This document shows positions 1-5,757 of a stretch of 5,890 bases of DNA, piece by piece. This DNA is from Acidobacteriota bacterium (lineage in GTDB: Bacteria; Acidobacteriota; Terriglobia; UBA7540). Below the pieces are notes generated by a model that was not told the DNA's origin, ran no database searches, and saw only the letters and a program-made list of their open reading frames with translations. Location: NCBI GenBank assembly GCA_003171295.1, contig PMYF01000412.1:1-5890 (forward strand), given 5' to 3'. Position 1 is the first letter of the stretch, and each line of letters starts with the position of its first letter. The position numbers and the translations under genes were made by a program.

Positions 1-247
1 GTGTTTCCATGTGGGTCATTCTCACATTCGTGGTGGATTTTGCCGGTTTGAATCCTTAGCTGATCTATCATAGCCGGGAAGGGATGGGAATAGCGATCTC
101 GGATGGGCCGTTACGCTTTCGAAAAAGGCGTGCTGGCCTGGCGGCTACGGGCCAGTCTCGAAGCCAAACCAAAACCGGTAGACTCCAGTTATCAGTGGTT
201 GAAAAATCGGGGGCACGTCATGGGTACAAGCATTGGCTGAAAAGAGT

Positions 248-275
248 TTGACAAAGGGGAAGGATTTGATATATC
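248..275 (+). promoter_or_regulatory. Candidate sigma70-type promoter for the GH29 gene
   Basis: A perfect -35 hexamer TTGACA (248-253) is followed after 16 bases by TATATC (270-275), which matches the -10 consensus at four of six positions. Transcription would start near 282 and leave a leader of about 108 bases before the ATG at 390. A 10-base perfect palindrome, TGATATATCA (267-276), overlaps the -10 element and could be an operator half, although AT-rich palindromes of this length are common by chance. The prediction rests on sequence match only. Confidence 0.45.
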
Positions 276-376
276 AGTGATTGTGCTCGAAGCAGGCGGG
301 TTGTTCTCAACTGTAGCGGCGTGCGAGTGCCCGCTCCTTCGCAGTCTGAATCCATGCGGAGGAGCACTACTTTGTC

Positions 377-381
377 AGGAG
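377..381 (+). promoter_or_regulatory. Ribosome binding site deciding the GH29 start
   Basis: AGGAG lies 8 bases before the ATG at 390. This favours that start over the in-frame upstream start at 321, whose extra 23 residues precede and would bury the twin-arginine-like leader. Confidence 0.75.
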
Positions 382-389
382 TGATACTC

Positions 390-1913
390 ATGAATCGGAG
401 ACAATTTCTTGCATCGGCCGCCGCTTTGGCGGCAAGCTCCGCCTACCCCAGTCTGGCGCAAACGCAGGGGCAGTATCATGGATTTCCCCCCTCGCTGCTG
501 AAGGACGATCCTTATATCGAGAACCCGCCCATCCCCGAATATCATTCGGCCCCGGCGAGCGCCTATGAAGCCTTCCGGGATATTAAGTTCAGCATCCGGA
601 TACACTGGGGAATCTACTCGATATGGCATCGTGGCCCCGAGTCCTGGCCCTTCCTCACAATGTCGTTCGAAGATCGCCAGACCTACAACAACCTGTATAA
701 GACCTGGAATCCCGCGGGCTTCGATGCGAACGAATGGATGAACGCTTTCCAGGAAAGCGGCATGCAGATGTTTGCCTTCACCTCCAAGCATCACGAGGGC
801 TTCTCCATGTTCGACACCAAAACAAGGGTGAAGAACCGGGCCAACTGGACAGCCGCCGGAGGTCCAAGGATGGAATCCTGCGACCTTGCCTACTCCATCA
901 TGGAGACGCCGTTCCGGCGGGATATTGTGAAGGAACTTTGCGACGCCGCGCACAAACGCGATATGAAGATCGATCTTTATTTCTCGCATCCGGATTGGTA
1001 TGACGCGGATTTCCGGCCCTATGTCGCGCACCCGCTGCAAATTCCTTCGTCAACCCAATGGATGAACCAGCGCGACGTCGAATTCACGCGGCAGCGGCTG
1101 GGGAATCATGCCGTTATTGTTCCCGATCCGACGGACGCCGAGGTGAAGCGCATGATGGAGAGGCATCGTGCGCAACTGGTCGAGTTGCTGACCAACTATG
1201 GAAAGATCGACACGATGTGCCTGGACATGTGGCTGGGGCCGCGCGTCTGGCCCGAGCTTCGCAAGACGTTGCTGAAGATGCGCGAGCTTCAGCCGCAGGT
1301 GATGTTGCGAAGGCGCGGCATTGGGAACTACGGCGACTACTACACACCGGAGCGTGTGGTACCTGGATCGCAAGAGACATCCGATAAGCCGTGGTTCACC
1401 ATTTACCCGCTGGGTACCGACTTCTCCTACGACCCGGACGCCGCAAACTACAAAGGCACGCGATGGATCGTGCGGAATCTGGCAGACACCGTCGCCAAAG
1501 GCGGCGGCCTGCAGATCGGCGTCGGTCCCAGCGCCCACGGTGAGTTTCACCCCGAGGCGATCCGGCAGATGAAGGGTGCGGGTGAATGGCTGGAGGTGAA
1601 CGGCGAAGCAATCTATGCCACGCGCCCGCGCGAGGGCACGCTCTGGTCGGAAGGCGAGACGGTTCGCTATACGCGGTCGAAGGACCGGCGGTTTGTCTAC
1701 GCGATCCTGACTGCATGGCCCGGAACGCATGTAACGCTTAAAACCATTCGGCCCAGGGATGGCTCCAAAGTAACTCTTCTGGGTTCAAAGGCAGAACTGC
1801 CATGGAAGTTCGATTCGGCGCAAGGGACGATCATTGCTTTGCCAGAGAATCTGCAGCAAGCTGGTAACAGGCCGTGCGATTACGCATGGAGCTTGAAATT
1901 CGAAACGACGTAA
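390..1913 (+). CDS. Exported GH29 alpha-L-fucosidase family protein
   Basis: This 507-residue protein is a retaining glycoside hydrolase of family 29, predicted to release terminal alpha-L-fucose from glycans outside the cytoplasm. The leader (residues 1-23) starts MNRRQFLA, a twin-arginine-like motif, followed by an Ala-rich hydrophobic stretch and a likely cleavage after SLA. The catalytic barrel spans about residues 55-410. GH29 landmarks visible in order are HWGIYS (72-77), KHHEGF (133-138), RRDIVKEL (176-183), HPDWYD (200-205), and MCLDMW (277-282), in which Asp279 sits at the nucleophile position. GEAIYATRP (405-413) closes the barrel, and residues 415-507 look like the C-terminal beta-sandwich. 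Glu330 in SQET may be the acid/base, which is uncertain because that residue varies in GH29. The canonical GNLLLN segment reads GGGLQIGVGP (371-380), so this is a divergent member and its substrate may differ. Length fits the family. The start is set by the AGGAG site. It shares direction with the downstream GH3 gene. Confidence 0.88.
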   Translation: MNRRQFLASAAALAASSAYPSLAQTQGQYHGFPPSLLKDDPYIENPPIPEYHSAPASAYEAFRDIKFSIRIHWGIYSIWHRGPESWPFLTMSFEDRQTYNNLYKTWNPAGFDANEWMNAFQESGMQMFAFTSKHHEGFSMFDTKTRVKNRANWTAAGGPRMESCDLAYSIMETPFRRDIVKELCDAAHKRDMKIDLYFSHPDWYDADFRPYVAHPLQIPSSTQWMNQRDVEFTRQRLGNHAVIVPDPTDAEVKRMMERHRAQLVELLTNYGKIDTMCLDMWLGPRVWPELRKTLLKMRELQPQVMLRRRGIGNYGDYYTPERVVPGSQETSDKPWFTIYPLGTDFSYDPDAANYKGTRWIVRNLADTVAKGGGLQIGVGPSAHGEFHPEAIRQMKGAGEWLEVNGEAIYATRPREGTLWSEGETVRYTRSKDRRFVYAILTAWPGTHVTLKTIRPRDGSKVTLLGSKAELPWKFDSAQGTIIALPENLQQAGNRPCDYAWSLKFETT

Positions 1914-2167
1914 GCTTCAGTGAACGGAAAATGGGCGCTGCTACGCACAACACTTGATGATCACCGAAGCGGTTGGTTTCAATCCGTTCACACGCACCGT
2001 TTACAAGACGCGTGTCCAGCGCAACTAGCGTAGTGCGACATGCAGGATGACGATTATCCCAAAGAACGGAAGCCGCGAGAAGTTCCTGTGATTGCGTGGT
2101 TCGCTACTTCGTAACAACAGAAAGATAACCGACAGAATTAGTGGCGCCCGACACTAGCAACGCTCGG

Positions 2168-2196
2168 GCAGAAGCTTCTGCTAGGCGAAGCTTTCT
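2168..2196 (+). promoter_or_regulatory. Palindrome and hairpin upstream of the GH3 start
   Basis: GCAGAAGCTTCTGC (2168-2181) is a perfect 14-base palindrome. Its right-hand neighbour GAAGCTTTCT (2187-2196) repeats the GAAGCTT core 16 bases away, so AGAAGCTTC (2170-2178) can also pair with it around the loop TGCTAGGC, with one bulged T. The site lies 41-69 bases before the GH3 ATG and could be a repressor operator or a leader hairpin. No binding protein can be named. Confidence 0.4.
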
Positions 2197-2224
2197 TAGA
2201 ACGTGTATCAAGAGCTATCTTACC

Positions 2225-2233
2225 AAGGGGGGA
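2225..2233 (+). promoter_or_regulatory. Purine-rich ribosome binding site for the GH3 start
   Basis: AAGGGGGGA ends 3 bases before the ATG at 2237. It supports this start over the in-frame GTG at 2141, which has no such site and would place 32 mostly polar residues ahead of the export signal. Confidence 0.6.
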
Positions 2234-2236
2234 ACC

Positions 2237-4483
2237 ATGGATTACTCTCGCTGCCGCGCCGTGTTTGGAACTTTGGCAATTGTGTCCTTATCTCTGTCTT
2301 GCCTGTCCGCTTCGTGCTTCTCGCAGCGGCAGAAGCATGCGGAGGCAGAGAGATTATGGATGAATAAGAACCTTTCAGCGGACGAGCGCGCCGACCTGGC
2401 GATGAAAGAAATGACGCTCGACGAGAAGATCCAGCTTCTGCATGGAAACGGGATGCCGATGTTCGATCCGCTTACTCCCGTGACCGCCCTGTCGAACCGT
2501 GGCGGGGGCTACGGGATTGGGATTCCGCGGCTGGGGATTCCGGCGCTCGATATGTGCGACGCGGCTTACGGCGTCCGAGGCAGCGCGCAGAACGGGCGCT
2601 ATTCGACGGCCTTGCCTGCAGATGTGGCGTTGGCGGCAAGCTGGGATACCGCGGCGGCATTTGAGTATGGTGCGCTCATCGGGCGTGAGCTGCGGGCGCA
2701 GGGCTACAATATGTCGCTTGGCGGCGGCGTGGATATTACGCGCGAACCGCGCGACGGGCGGACGTTTGAGTATCTGGGCGAAGACCCCGTGCTGGCTGGA
2801 ACCATAGTGGCCAGGCTGGTTGCCGGAGTTCAGTCGCAGCACATCATCGGCGATATCAAGCACTATGCGTTTAACGACCAGGAGAGCGGACGCGGTTGGG
2901 TCAATGTGAATATCGGCGAACGGGCGGCGCGGGAGAGCGACTTGCTCGCCTTTGAGATTGGCGTCGAGCAGGGCCACCCGGACGCTGTGATGTGCGCGTA
3001 TAACCGCGTGAATGGCGTCTTTTCCTGCGAGAATAATTACCTTCTGAATGAAGTGCTGAAAAAGGACTGGAAATTCCCCGGGTTTGTGCTCTCGGACTGG
3101 GGAGGAACACACAGTCTTGAAAAAGCTTCGGCCGCAGGACTGGATCACGAGGAGGGCGAATCGTTTTTTTATGGGGAACGCTACAAGGCAGCGGTGGAGT
3201 CGGGGAAGATTTCCATGCCGGAATTGGATGAGCACGTCCACCGCATCCTGCGCTCAATGTTTGCCGCGGGAGTGATCGATTATCCGCAGTGGCGCAGCGT
3301 TGTGGATCCGTTTGCCGGCCGGGAGGTGGCGCTGAAGATCGAAGAGGACAGCATTGTACTGCTCAAAAACGACCGCGCCGCGCTGCCGCTCGATGCCGCA
3401 AAGATTCACACCATTGCGGTCATTGGCGCACATTCCGATGCGGGCATGATTTCGGGCGGCGGTTCGGCGCAGGTAGATCCTCCGGGAGAAAAGGCCTTCA
3501 TCGCTTCGCCCGAGGCCCCCACTCCCCCGAACGTGGAGGTTTGGTTTCCCACTTCGCCGCTGAAGGCAATTGAGGCCAGGGCGCCCCATGCCATCGTCAA
3601 GTACGATTCCGGCGCCGACCCCGCAGCGGCAGCCGCCATGGCAAAGGGAGCGGATGTAGCCATTGTGTTTGCCTATCAATTCGAAAGCGAGGGCTCAGAC
3701 CTGCCCAATCTTTCCCTTCCCGGGAATCAGGATGACCTGGTCGCCCGGGTGGCGGCGGCCAATCCGCACACCATCGTGGTCCTGGAAACAGGCAGCCCGG
3801 TGACCATGCCATGGGTAAAGGCGCCGGCAGCGATTGTGGAGGCATGGTACGCCGGCAGCGACGGCGCCAATGCCGTCGGCAATGTACTTTTCGGTACGGT
3901 CAATCCGAGCGGCAAGCTGCCGAATACCTTCCCGGAGAGCGAGGCCGATCTGCCCCATCCGACCCTTGTGAAGCCGCCGCCTGAGTCGCGGCATTTCTCC
4001 GGCCATGTTTCCCCGCTGCAGGAGGCCAAGGGTTTGCCGCCTTTTCAGGTCGATTACACCGAAGGCGCCGAGGTTGGCTATAAGTGGTATGACGCCCAGA
4101 AGAAACTTGTGCTGTTCCCCTTCGGCTATGGACTCTCTTATACCAGTTACGGCTATTCGGGCCTGTCTGTCGCTCCGGGAAAGACGATCAAGGCGACATT
4201 TACGGTTGCGAACACCGGCGCACGCGCCGGGGCGGAGATCGCGGAAGTCTATGCATCGCTACCGGCCAGCGCCCAGGAGCCTCCCAAGCGGTTAGTGGGC
4301 TGGAGCAAGGTTCAACTCAACTCCGGAGAAAAACGGACCGTAACGGTGGAAATCGATCCCAAGTATCTGTCGATCTTTGACGTACAAAAGGATGAATGGA
4401 CGCTTGTTCCGGGAGACTACACGATTCTGGTTGGAGGTTCGTCGCAGGACCTTCCGTTGAAGGCAGTTGTCAGCCTGAGATAG
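2237..4483 (+). CDS. Exported GH3 beta-glucosidase family protein with FnIII-like domain
   Basis: This 748-residue protein is a retaining family 3 glycoside hydrolase that should release terminal beta-linked glucose or a related sugar from oligosaccharides in the periplasm or outside. Residues 1-27 form a Sec-type signal with a hydrophobic core (residues 9-26). The N-terminal barrel (about 45-345) shows GIPRLGIPALDM (95-106), the substrate-binding EPRDGRTFEYLGEDP (170-184), KHYAFNDQE (208-216) and VLSDWGG (284-290), with Asp287 as the nucleophile. The alpha/beta sandwich (about 370-580) includes DSIVLLKND (371-379) and ESEGSDLPNLSLP (483-495), where Glu485 is a plausible acid/base; GTVNPSGKLPNTFP (553-566) is typical. 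YTEGAEVGYKW (607-617) and LFPFGYGLSYTSY (626-638) lead into the fibronectin III-like domain (about 655-737). No PA14 insertion is present. The aglycone and sugar cannot be fixed from sequence: xylosidase or another beta-glycosidase specificity remains possible. It probably works with the upstream GH29 enzyme on branched glycans. Confidence 0.92.
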   Translation: MDYSRCRAVFGTLAIVSLSLSCLSASCFSQRQKHAEAERLWMNKNLSADERADLAMKEMTLDEKIQLLHGNGMPMFDPLTPVTALSNRGGGYGIGIPRLGIPALDMCDAAYGVRGSAQNGRYSTALPADVALAASWDTAAAFEYGALIGRELRAQGYNMSLGGGVDITREPRDGRTFEYLGEDPVLAGTIVARLVAGVQSQHIIGDIKHYAFNDQESGRGWVNVNIGERAARESDLLAFEIGVEQGHPDAVMCAYNRVNGVFSCENNYLLNEVLKKDWKFPGFVLSDWGGTHSLEKASAAGLDHEEGESFFYGERYKAAVESGKISMPELDEHVHRILRSMFAAGVIDYPQWRSVVDPFAGREVALKIEEDSIVLLKNDRAALPLDAAKIHTIAVIGAHSDAGMISGGGSAQVDPPGEKAFIASPEAPTPPNVEVWFPTSPLKAIEARAPHAIVKYDSGADPAAAAAMAKGADVAIVFAYQFESEGSDLPNLSLPGNQDDLVARVAAANPHTIVVLETGSPVTMPWVKAPAAIVEAWYAGSDGANAVGNVLFGTVNPSGKLPNTFPESEADLPHPTLVKPPPESRHFSGHVSPLQEAKGLPPFQVDYTEGAEVGYKWYDAQKKLVLFPFGYGLSYTSYGYSGLSVAPGKTIKATFTVANTGARAGAEIAEVYASLPASAQEPPKRLVGWSKVQLNSGEKRTVTVEIDPKYLSIFDVQKDEWTLVPGDYTILVGGSSQDLPLKAVVSLR

Positions 4484-4547
4484 GTTCATCCTGGGGCAAG
4501 CGCATTTGGAATTTCGTTGAACCTGCGGTGACACTTCCGGCATGAGG

Positions 4548-4564
4548 GCGCGAAGCGCGCTTTT
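4548..4564 (+). terminator. Candidate terminator after the GH3 gene
   Basis: GCGCG (4548-4552), loop AAG, CGCGC (4556-4560) forms a short GC-only stem, followed by four T (4561-4564), 65 bases after the GH3 stop. The T-run is short for an intrinsic terminator. The hairpin is nested in a wider inverted repeat, GGCATGA (4539-4545) with TCATGCC (4575-4581), so it may instead be part of an intergenic repeat element. Confidence 0.35.
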
Positions 4565-4603
4565 GCGGGAGGGTTCATGCCATGTCCTGTAAAGACACCT
4601 TGG

Positions 4604-4626
4604 CCTAGTGTGGTGTCTCCAAAGTT
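4604..4626 (-). repeat. Degenerate inverted copy of the direct repeat
   Basis: Read on the minus strand, these 23 bases match the core of the 33-base direct repeat (4727-4749) at 19 of 23 positions, sharing AACTT, GG, GACA and ACACTAGG. It lies inside a 6-bp inverted repeat, GACACC (4594-4599) and GGTGTC (4612-4617), so its left part can form a loop. It appears to be an older or diverged member of the same element in opposite orientation. Confidence 0.5.
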
Positions 4627-4657
4627 TGTCACATAAATCGTGCATCCCAAATGCAGG

Positions 4658-4707
4658 TCCTTCGACTCCGTTTGGCCCAAATGCGGGCCAAACTCCGCTC
4701 AGGATGA
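4658..4707 (+). repeat. Hairpin-centred repeat, copy A
   Basis: The element reads TTCGACTCC, then a 9-bp perfect hairpin (GTTTGGCCC at 4670-4678, loop AAATGC, GGGCCAAAC at 4685-4693), then TCCGCTCAGGATGAC. Its flanks match copies B and C while the hairpin arms differ. It precedes the first copy of the 33-base direct repeat by 12 bases. Confidence 0.75.
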
Positions 4708-4719
4708 CTGCTTTGTTTT

Positions 4720-4752
4720 TGATGCGAACTTCGGGGACAGGACACTAGGTGT
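4720..4752 (+). repeat. 33-base direct repeat, first copy
   Basis: This stretch, beginning TGATGCGAACTTCGG and ending ACACTAGGTGT, is identical to 4891-4923, 171 bases away. It follows hairpin repeat copy A as the second copy follows copy C, so the duplicated unit is larger than the perfect match. Confidence 0.9.
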
Positions 4753-4792
4753 GGTGAGTCAGAAGTTCATTGAAGAACAACCGCAGATCCCC

Positions 4793-4829
4793 ATTCGACT
4801 CGTTCGCTGCGGCGAACTCGCTCAGGGCA
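4793..4829 (+). repeat. Hairpin-centred repeat, copy B
   Basis: ATTCGACTC is followed by a 6-bp perfect hairpin (GTTCGC at 4802-4807, loop TGCG, GCGAAC at 4812-4817) and then TCGCTCAGGGCAG. The flanks match copies A and C, but the hairpin is shorter and unrelated in sequence. It directly abuts copy C. Confidence 0.65.
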
Positions 4830-4831
4830 GG

Positions 4832-4880
4832 CTTTCGACTCATTTTGGCGCAAAACGCGCCAAAATTCGCTCAGGATGAC
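4832..4880 (+). repeat. Hairpin-centred repeat, copy C
   Basis: CTTTCGACTC is followed by a 10-bp perfect hairpin (ATTTTGGCGC at 4842-4851, loop AAAAC, GCGCCAAAAT at 4857-4866) and then TCGCTCAGGATGAC. The right flank is the same as in copy A. The second 33-base repeat begins 10 bases later. Confidence 0.75.
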
Positions 4881-4890
4881 AGCTTATTTG

Positions 4891-4923
4891 TGATGCGAAC
4901 TTCGGGGACAGGACACTAGGTGT
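4891..4923 (+). repeat. 33-base direct repeat, second copy
   Basis: It is identical to 4720-4752. Its last eight bases (4916-4923) lie inside the minus-strand gene and include that gene's TAG stop codon. GACAC-TAG-GTGTC (4912-4924) forms a small inverted repeat at this end. Confidence 0.9.
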
Positions 4924-5419
4924 CGTCCTCATCGCTGCCGTCCGCTTCTTCTTCTTCGACGCCGCCATCGTCGTCCTCATCCTGTTCGCCGACCACTTCG
5001 CCGTCACATTCGTCGTAGTAGGGGCAGGTTTTGCATTCATCGCTTTCAAAGCACTTGATTTTCACGGGCGCGAGCTCGTCGCCGTCGCTGGTGCGGGCGA
5101 TGGACTCCACCTGGTTGCTGGAAGGAAATCTGGGTGAGGTGGGCGCGAACTGCGAGGCGACCTGAAGGCCGTAGATGAGACGGCCGGCGTTGGTTCCGTC
5201 GATGCGGCCGTCGGCGAGAGCGCCGATGACCTGGGAGAGAGCCATCAGAATGGAGGCGCGATCCTCCAGAGCGGGCAAATCGAGTTTGGCTTTCGACGAT
5301 CTCTGGCGGAGGAGGGCGCGGTGAATGCGGTCGTGGTGGTAGCAGTAGGGCATGTCTTTGAGGGCGGCAGCGTGGCAGCGCGATCCATCGGGCAGAATAT
5401 GACGGCATTCCTTGTACAT
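4916..5419 (-). CDS. Cys/His-rich putative metal-binding protein with acidic tail
   Basis: This 167-residue protein has no function I can name. An N-terminal cluster, C5-x9-C15-x10-C26-x2-H29, looks like a small zinc-binding module. A predicted helical middle part (about 47-92, including LEDRASILMALSQVIGALAD) follows. A second cluster, C123-x5-C129-x2-C132-x5-C138, could bind another metal. Residues 141-167 hold 16 Asp or Glu among 27. It resembles short proteins I recall as common in Acidobacteriota genomes with no assigned role. There is no signal peptide or membrane segment, so it is probably cytoplasmic. The ATG at 5419 is preceded by GGAGGG about 10 bases upstream on the minus strand; a TTG at 5449 would add ten residues but lacks a clear binding site. 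It is convergent with the GH3 gene. The stop codon lies in the direct repeat at 4891-4923, so the present C-terminus may have been set by that element. Confidence 0.75.
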   Translation of the reverse strand: MYKECRHILPDGSRCHAAALKDMPYCYHHDRIHRALLRQRSSKAKLDLPALEDRASILMALSQVIGALADGRIDGTNAGRLIYGLQVASQFAPTSPRFPSSNQVESIARTSDGDELAPVKIKCFESDECKTCPYYDECDGEVVGEQDEDDDGGVEEEEADGSDEDDT

Positions 5420-5532
5420 GGGACGATTTCCCTCCGCGTAAATTGACAACGCCGGAAATGGGGTAAAAGCGGGCCTCCGCGGCGGCGGGAGGGCCTCAGT
5501 TTACTTTCTGATTACCGGGGGGTACCCCTCCC

Positions 5533-5637
5533 CACTTCTGAAAATAAGTGCAGTGGTTTCATAAGGTTAGCGCAAGTTTGGTGCGCTAATCGGCTGATTC
5601 CACAGGGCTTGCCTGCAGATGTTTCTCCGCAAAGGAG
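5533..5637 (+). other. Run of three hairpins, possible structured element
   Basis: CACTT/AAGTG (5533-5537, 5546-5550), TTAGCGC/GCGCTAA (5567-5573, 5583-5589, nine-base loop) and CTCC/GGAG (5625-5628, 5634-5637, loop GCAAA) follow one another. The middle stem is a perfect 7 bp. The series could be a structured RNA or a repeat element. AGGAG at 5633-5637 resembles a ribosome binding site but has no start codon at a usable distance. Confidence 0.3.
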
Positions 5638-5644
5638 TTAGCAG

Positions 5645-5672
5645 CAGGGAACAGGGATCAGGGAACAGGGAA
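5645..5672 (+). repeat. Tandem heptamer repeat, four units
   Basis: The units are CAGGGAA, CAGGGAT, CAGGGAA and CAGGGAA, with a partial fifth (CAGTGGT) following. Short tandem heptamers of this kind occur between genes in several bacterial groups and can change copy number by slippage. Confidence 0.85.
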
Positions 5673-5713
5673 CAGTGGTCCGTGGACCGCGATCCGGAGT
5701 CAAAGACGCGAAT

Positions 5714-5734
5714 GCGGCGGACAAAGTCCGCCGC
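5714..5734 (+). repeat. Perfect 9-bp hairpin with AAA loop
   Basis: GCGGCGGAC (5714-5722), loop AAA, GTCCGCCGC (5726-5734) is a perfect inverted repeat. It has no T-run, so it is not a typical intrinsic terminator. With its GGC-arm, A-rich loop and GCC-arm it resembles the hairpins in repeat copies A and C. Confidence 0.7.
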
Positions 5735-5757
5735 GCCGAGAGCCTGGTTGGACGCTT

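Larger units (their letters stand above)
1..389. other. Upstream intergenic region of the GH29 gene
   Basis: No convincing gene is visible in this stretch. It contains an imperfect inverted repeat at 9-27 (ATGTGGG, loop TCATT, CTCACAT, one G-T pair), a 6-bp inverted repeat CTGGCC/GGCCAG at 133-138 and 150-155, and a promoter-like pair of hexamers at 248-275. Short open frames (103-240 on plus; 71 to the left edge on minus) lack ribosome binding sites and recognisable similarity. The left edge could include the end of an unseen neighbour, which cannot be decided here. Confidence 0.6.
1914..2236. other. Spacer between the GH29 and GH3 genes
   Basis: This 323-base gap has no supportable gene. 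A 23-codon open frame at 1957-2028 has no ribosome binding site. I see no clear intrinsic terminator after the GH29 stop, so read-through into the GH3 gene is possible. A weak promoter-like pair (TTCGCT at 2100-2105 and GATAAC at 2124-2129, 18 bases apart) and a strong hairpin at 2168-2196 suggest that the GH3 gene may also have its own control. Whether the two genes form one transcript cannot be settled from sequence. Confidence 0.6.
5420..5757. other. Non-coding stretch with serial hairpins and a heptamer array
   Basis: No gene is supported here. From left to right it holds a GC-rich imperfect inverted repeat near 5470-5497, the perfect palindrome GGGGTACCCC (5519-5528), three hairpins between 5533 and 5637, a four-unit heptamer array (5645-5672), the inverted repeat GGTCC-GT-GGACC (5677-5688) and a 9-bp hairpin with an AAA loop (5714-5734). 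It should contain the minus-strand promoter of the Cys/His gene and possibly one for the rightward reading frame, but no clear hexamer pair is visible. Confidence 0.6.

Noticed and set aside
1..71. Minus-strand open frame from an ATG at 71 running off the left edge (23 codons, contains KIHHECENDPHG)
   Set aside because: It is protein-like in places, but too short, with no ribosome binding site and no family match; too little is visible to annotate.
103..240. 45-residue open frame on the plus strand (begins MGRYAFEKGV)
   Set aside because: It has no ribosome binding site, no recognisable family and a length expected by chance in GC-rich DNA.
321..389. Upstream extension of the GH29 gene
   Set aside because: The extension would bury the twin-arginine-like leader, and AGGAG correctly spaced before 390 supports the shorter form.
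375..1730. Long minus-strand open frames opposite the GH29 gene
   Set aside because: They are antisense shadows of a clear enzyme gene and show no protein family motifs.
1957..2028. 23-residue open frame between the GH29 and GH3 genes
   Set aside because: It is very short, with no ribosome binding site and no similarity I can recognise.
2141..2236. Upstream GTG extension of the GH3 gene
   Set aside because: It lacks a ribosome binding site, adds a polar stretch ahead of the signal peptide and runs through the palindrome.
4640..4879. 79-residue plus-strand open frame through the repeat cluster
   Set aside because: It is simply a translation of the three hairpin repeats and the direct repeat, and it lacks a ribosome binding site.
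4658..4923. Possible CRISPR array
   Set aside because: Repeat copies are unevenly spaced, differ in their centres and include one inverted copy; there are no regular spacers and no cas genes.
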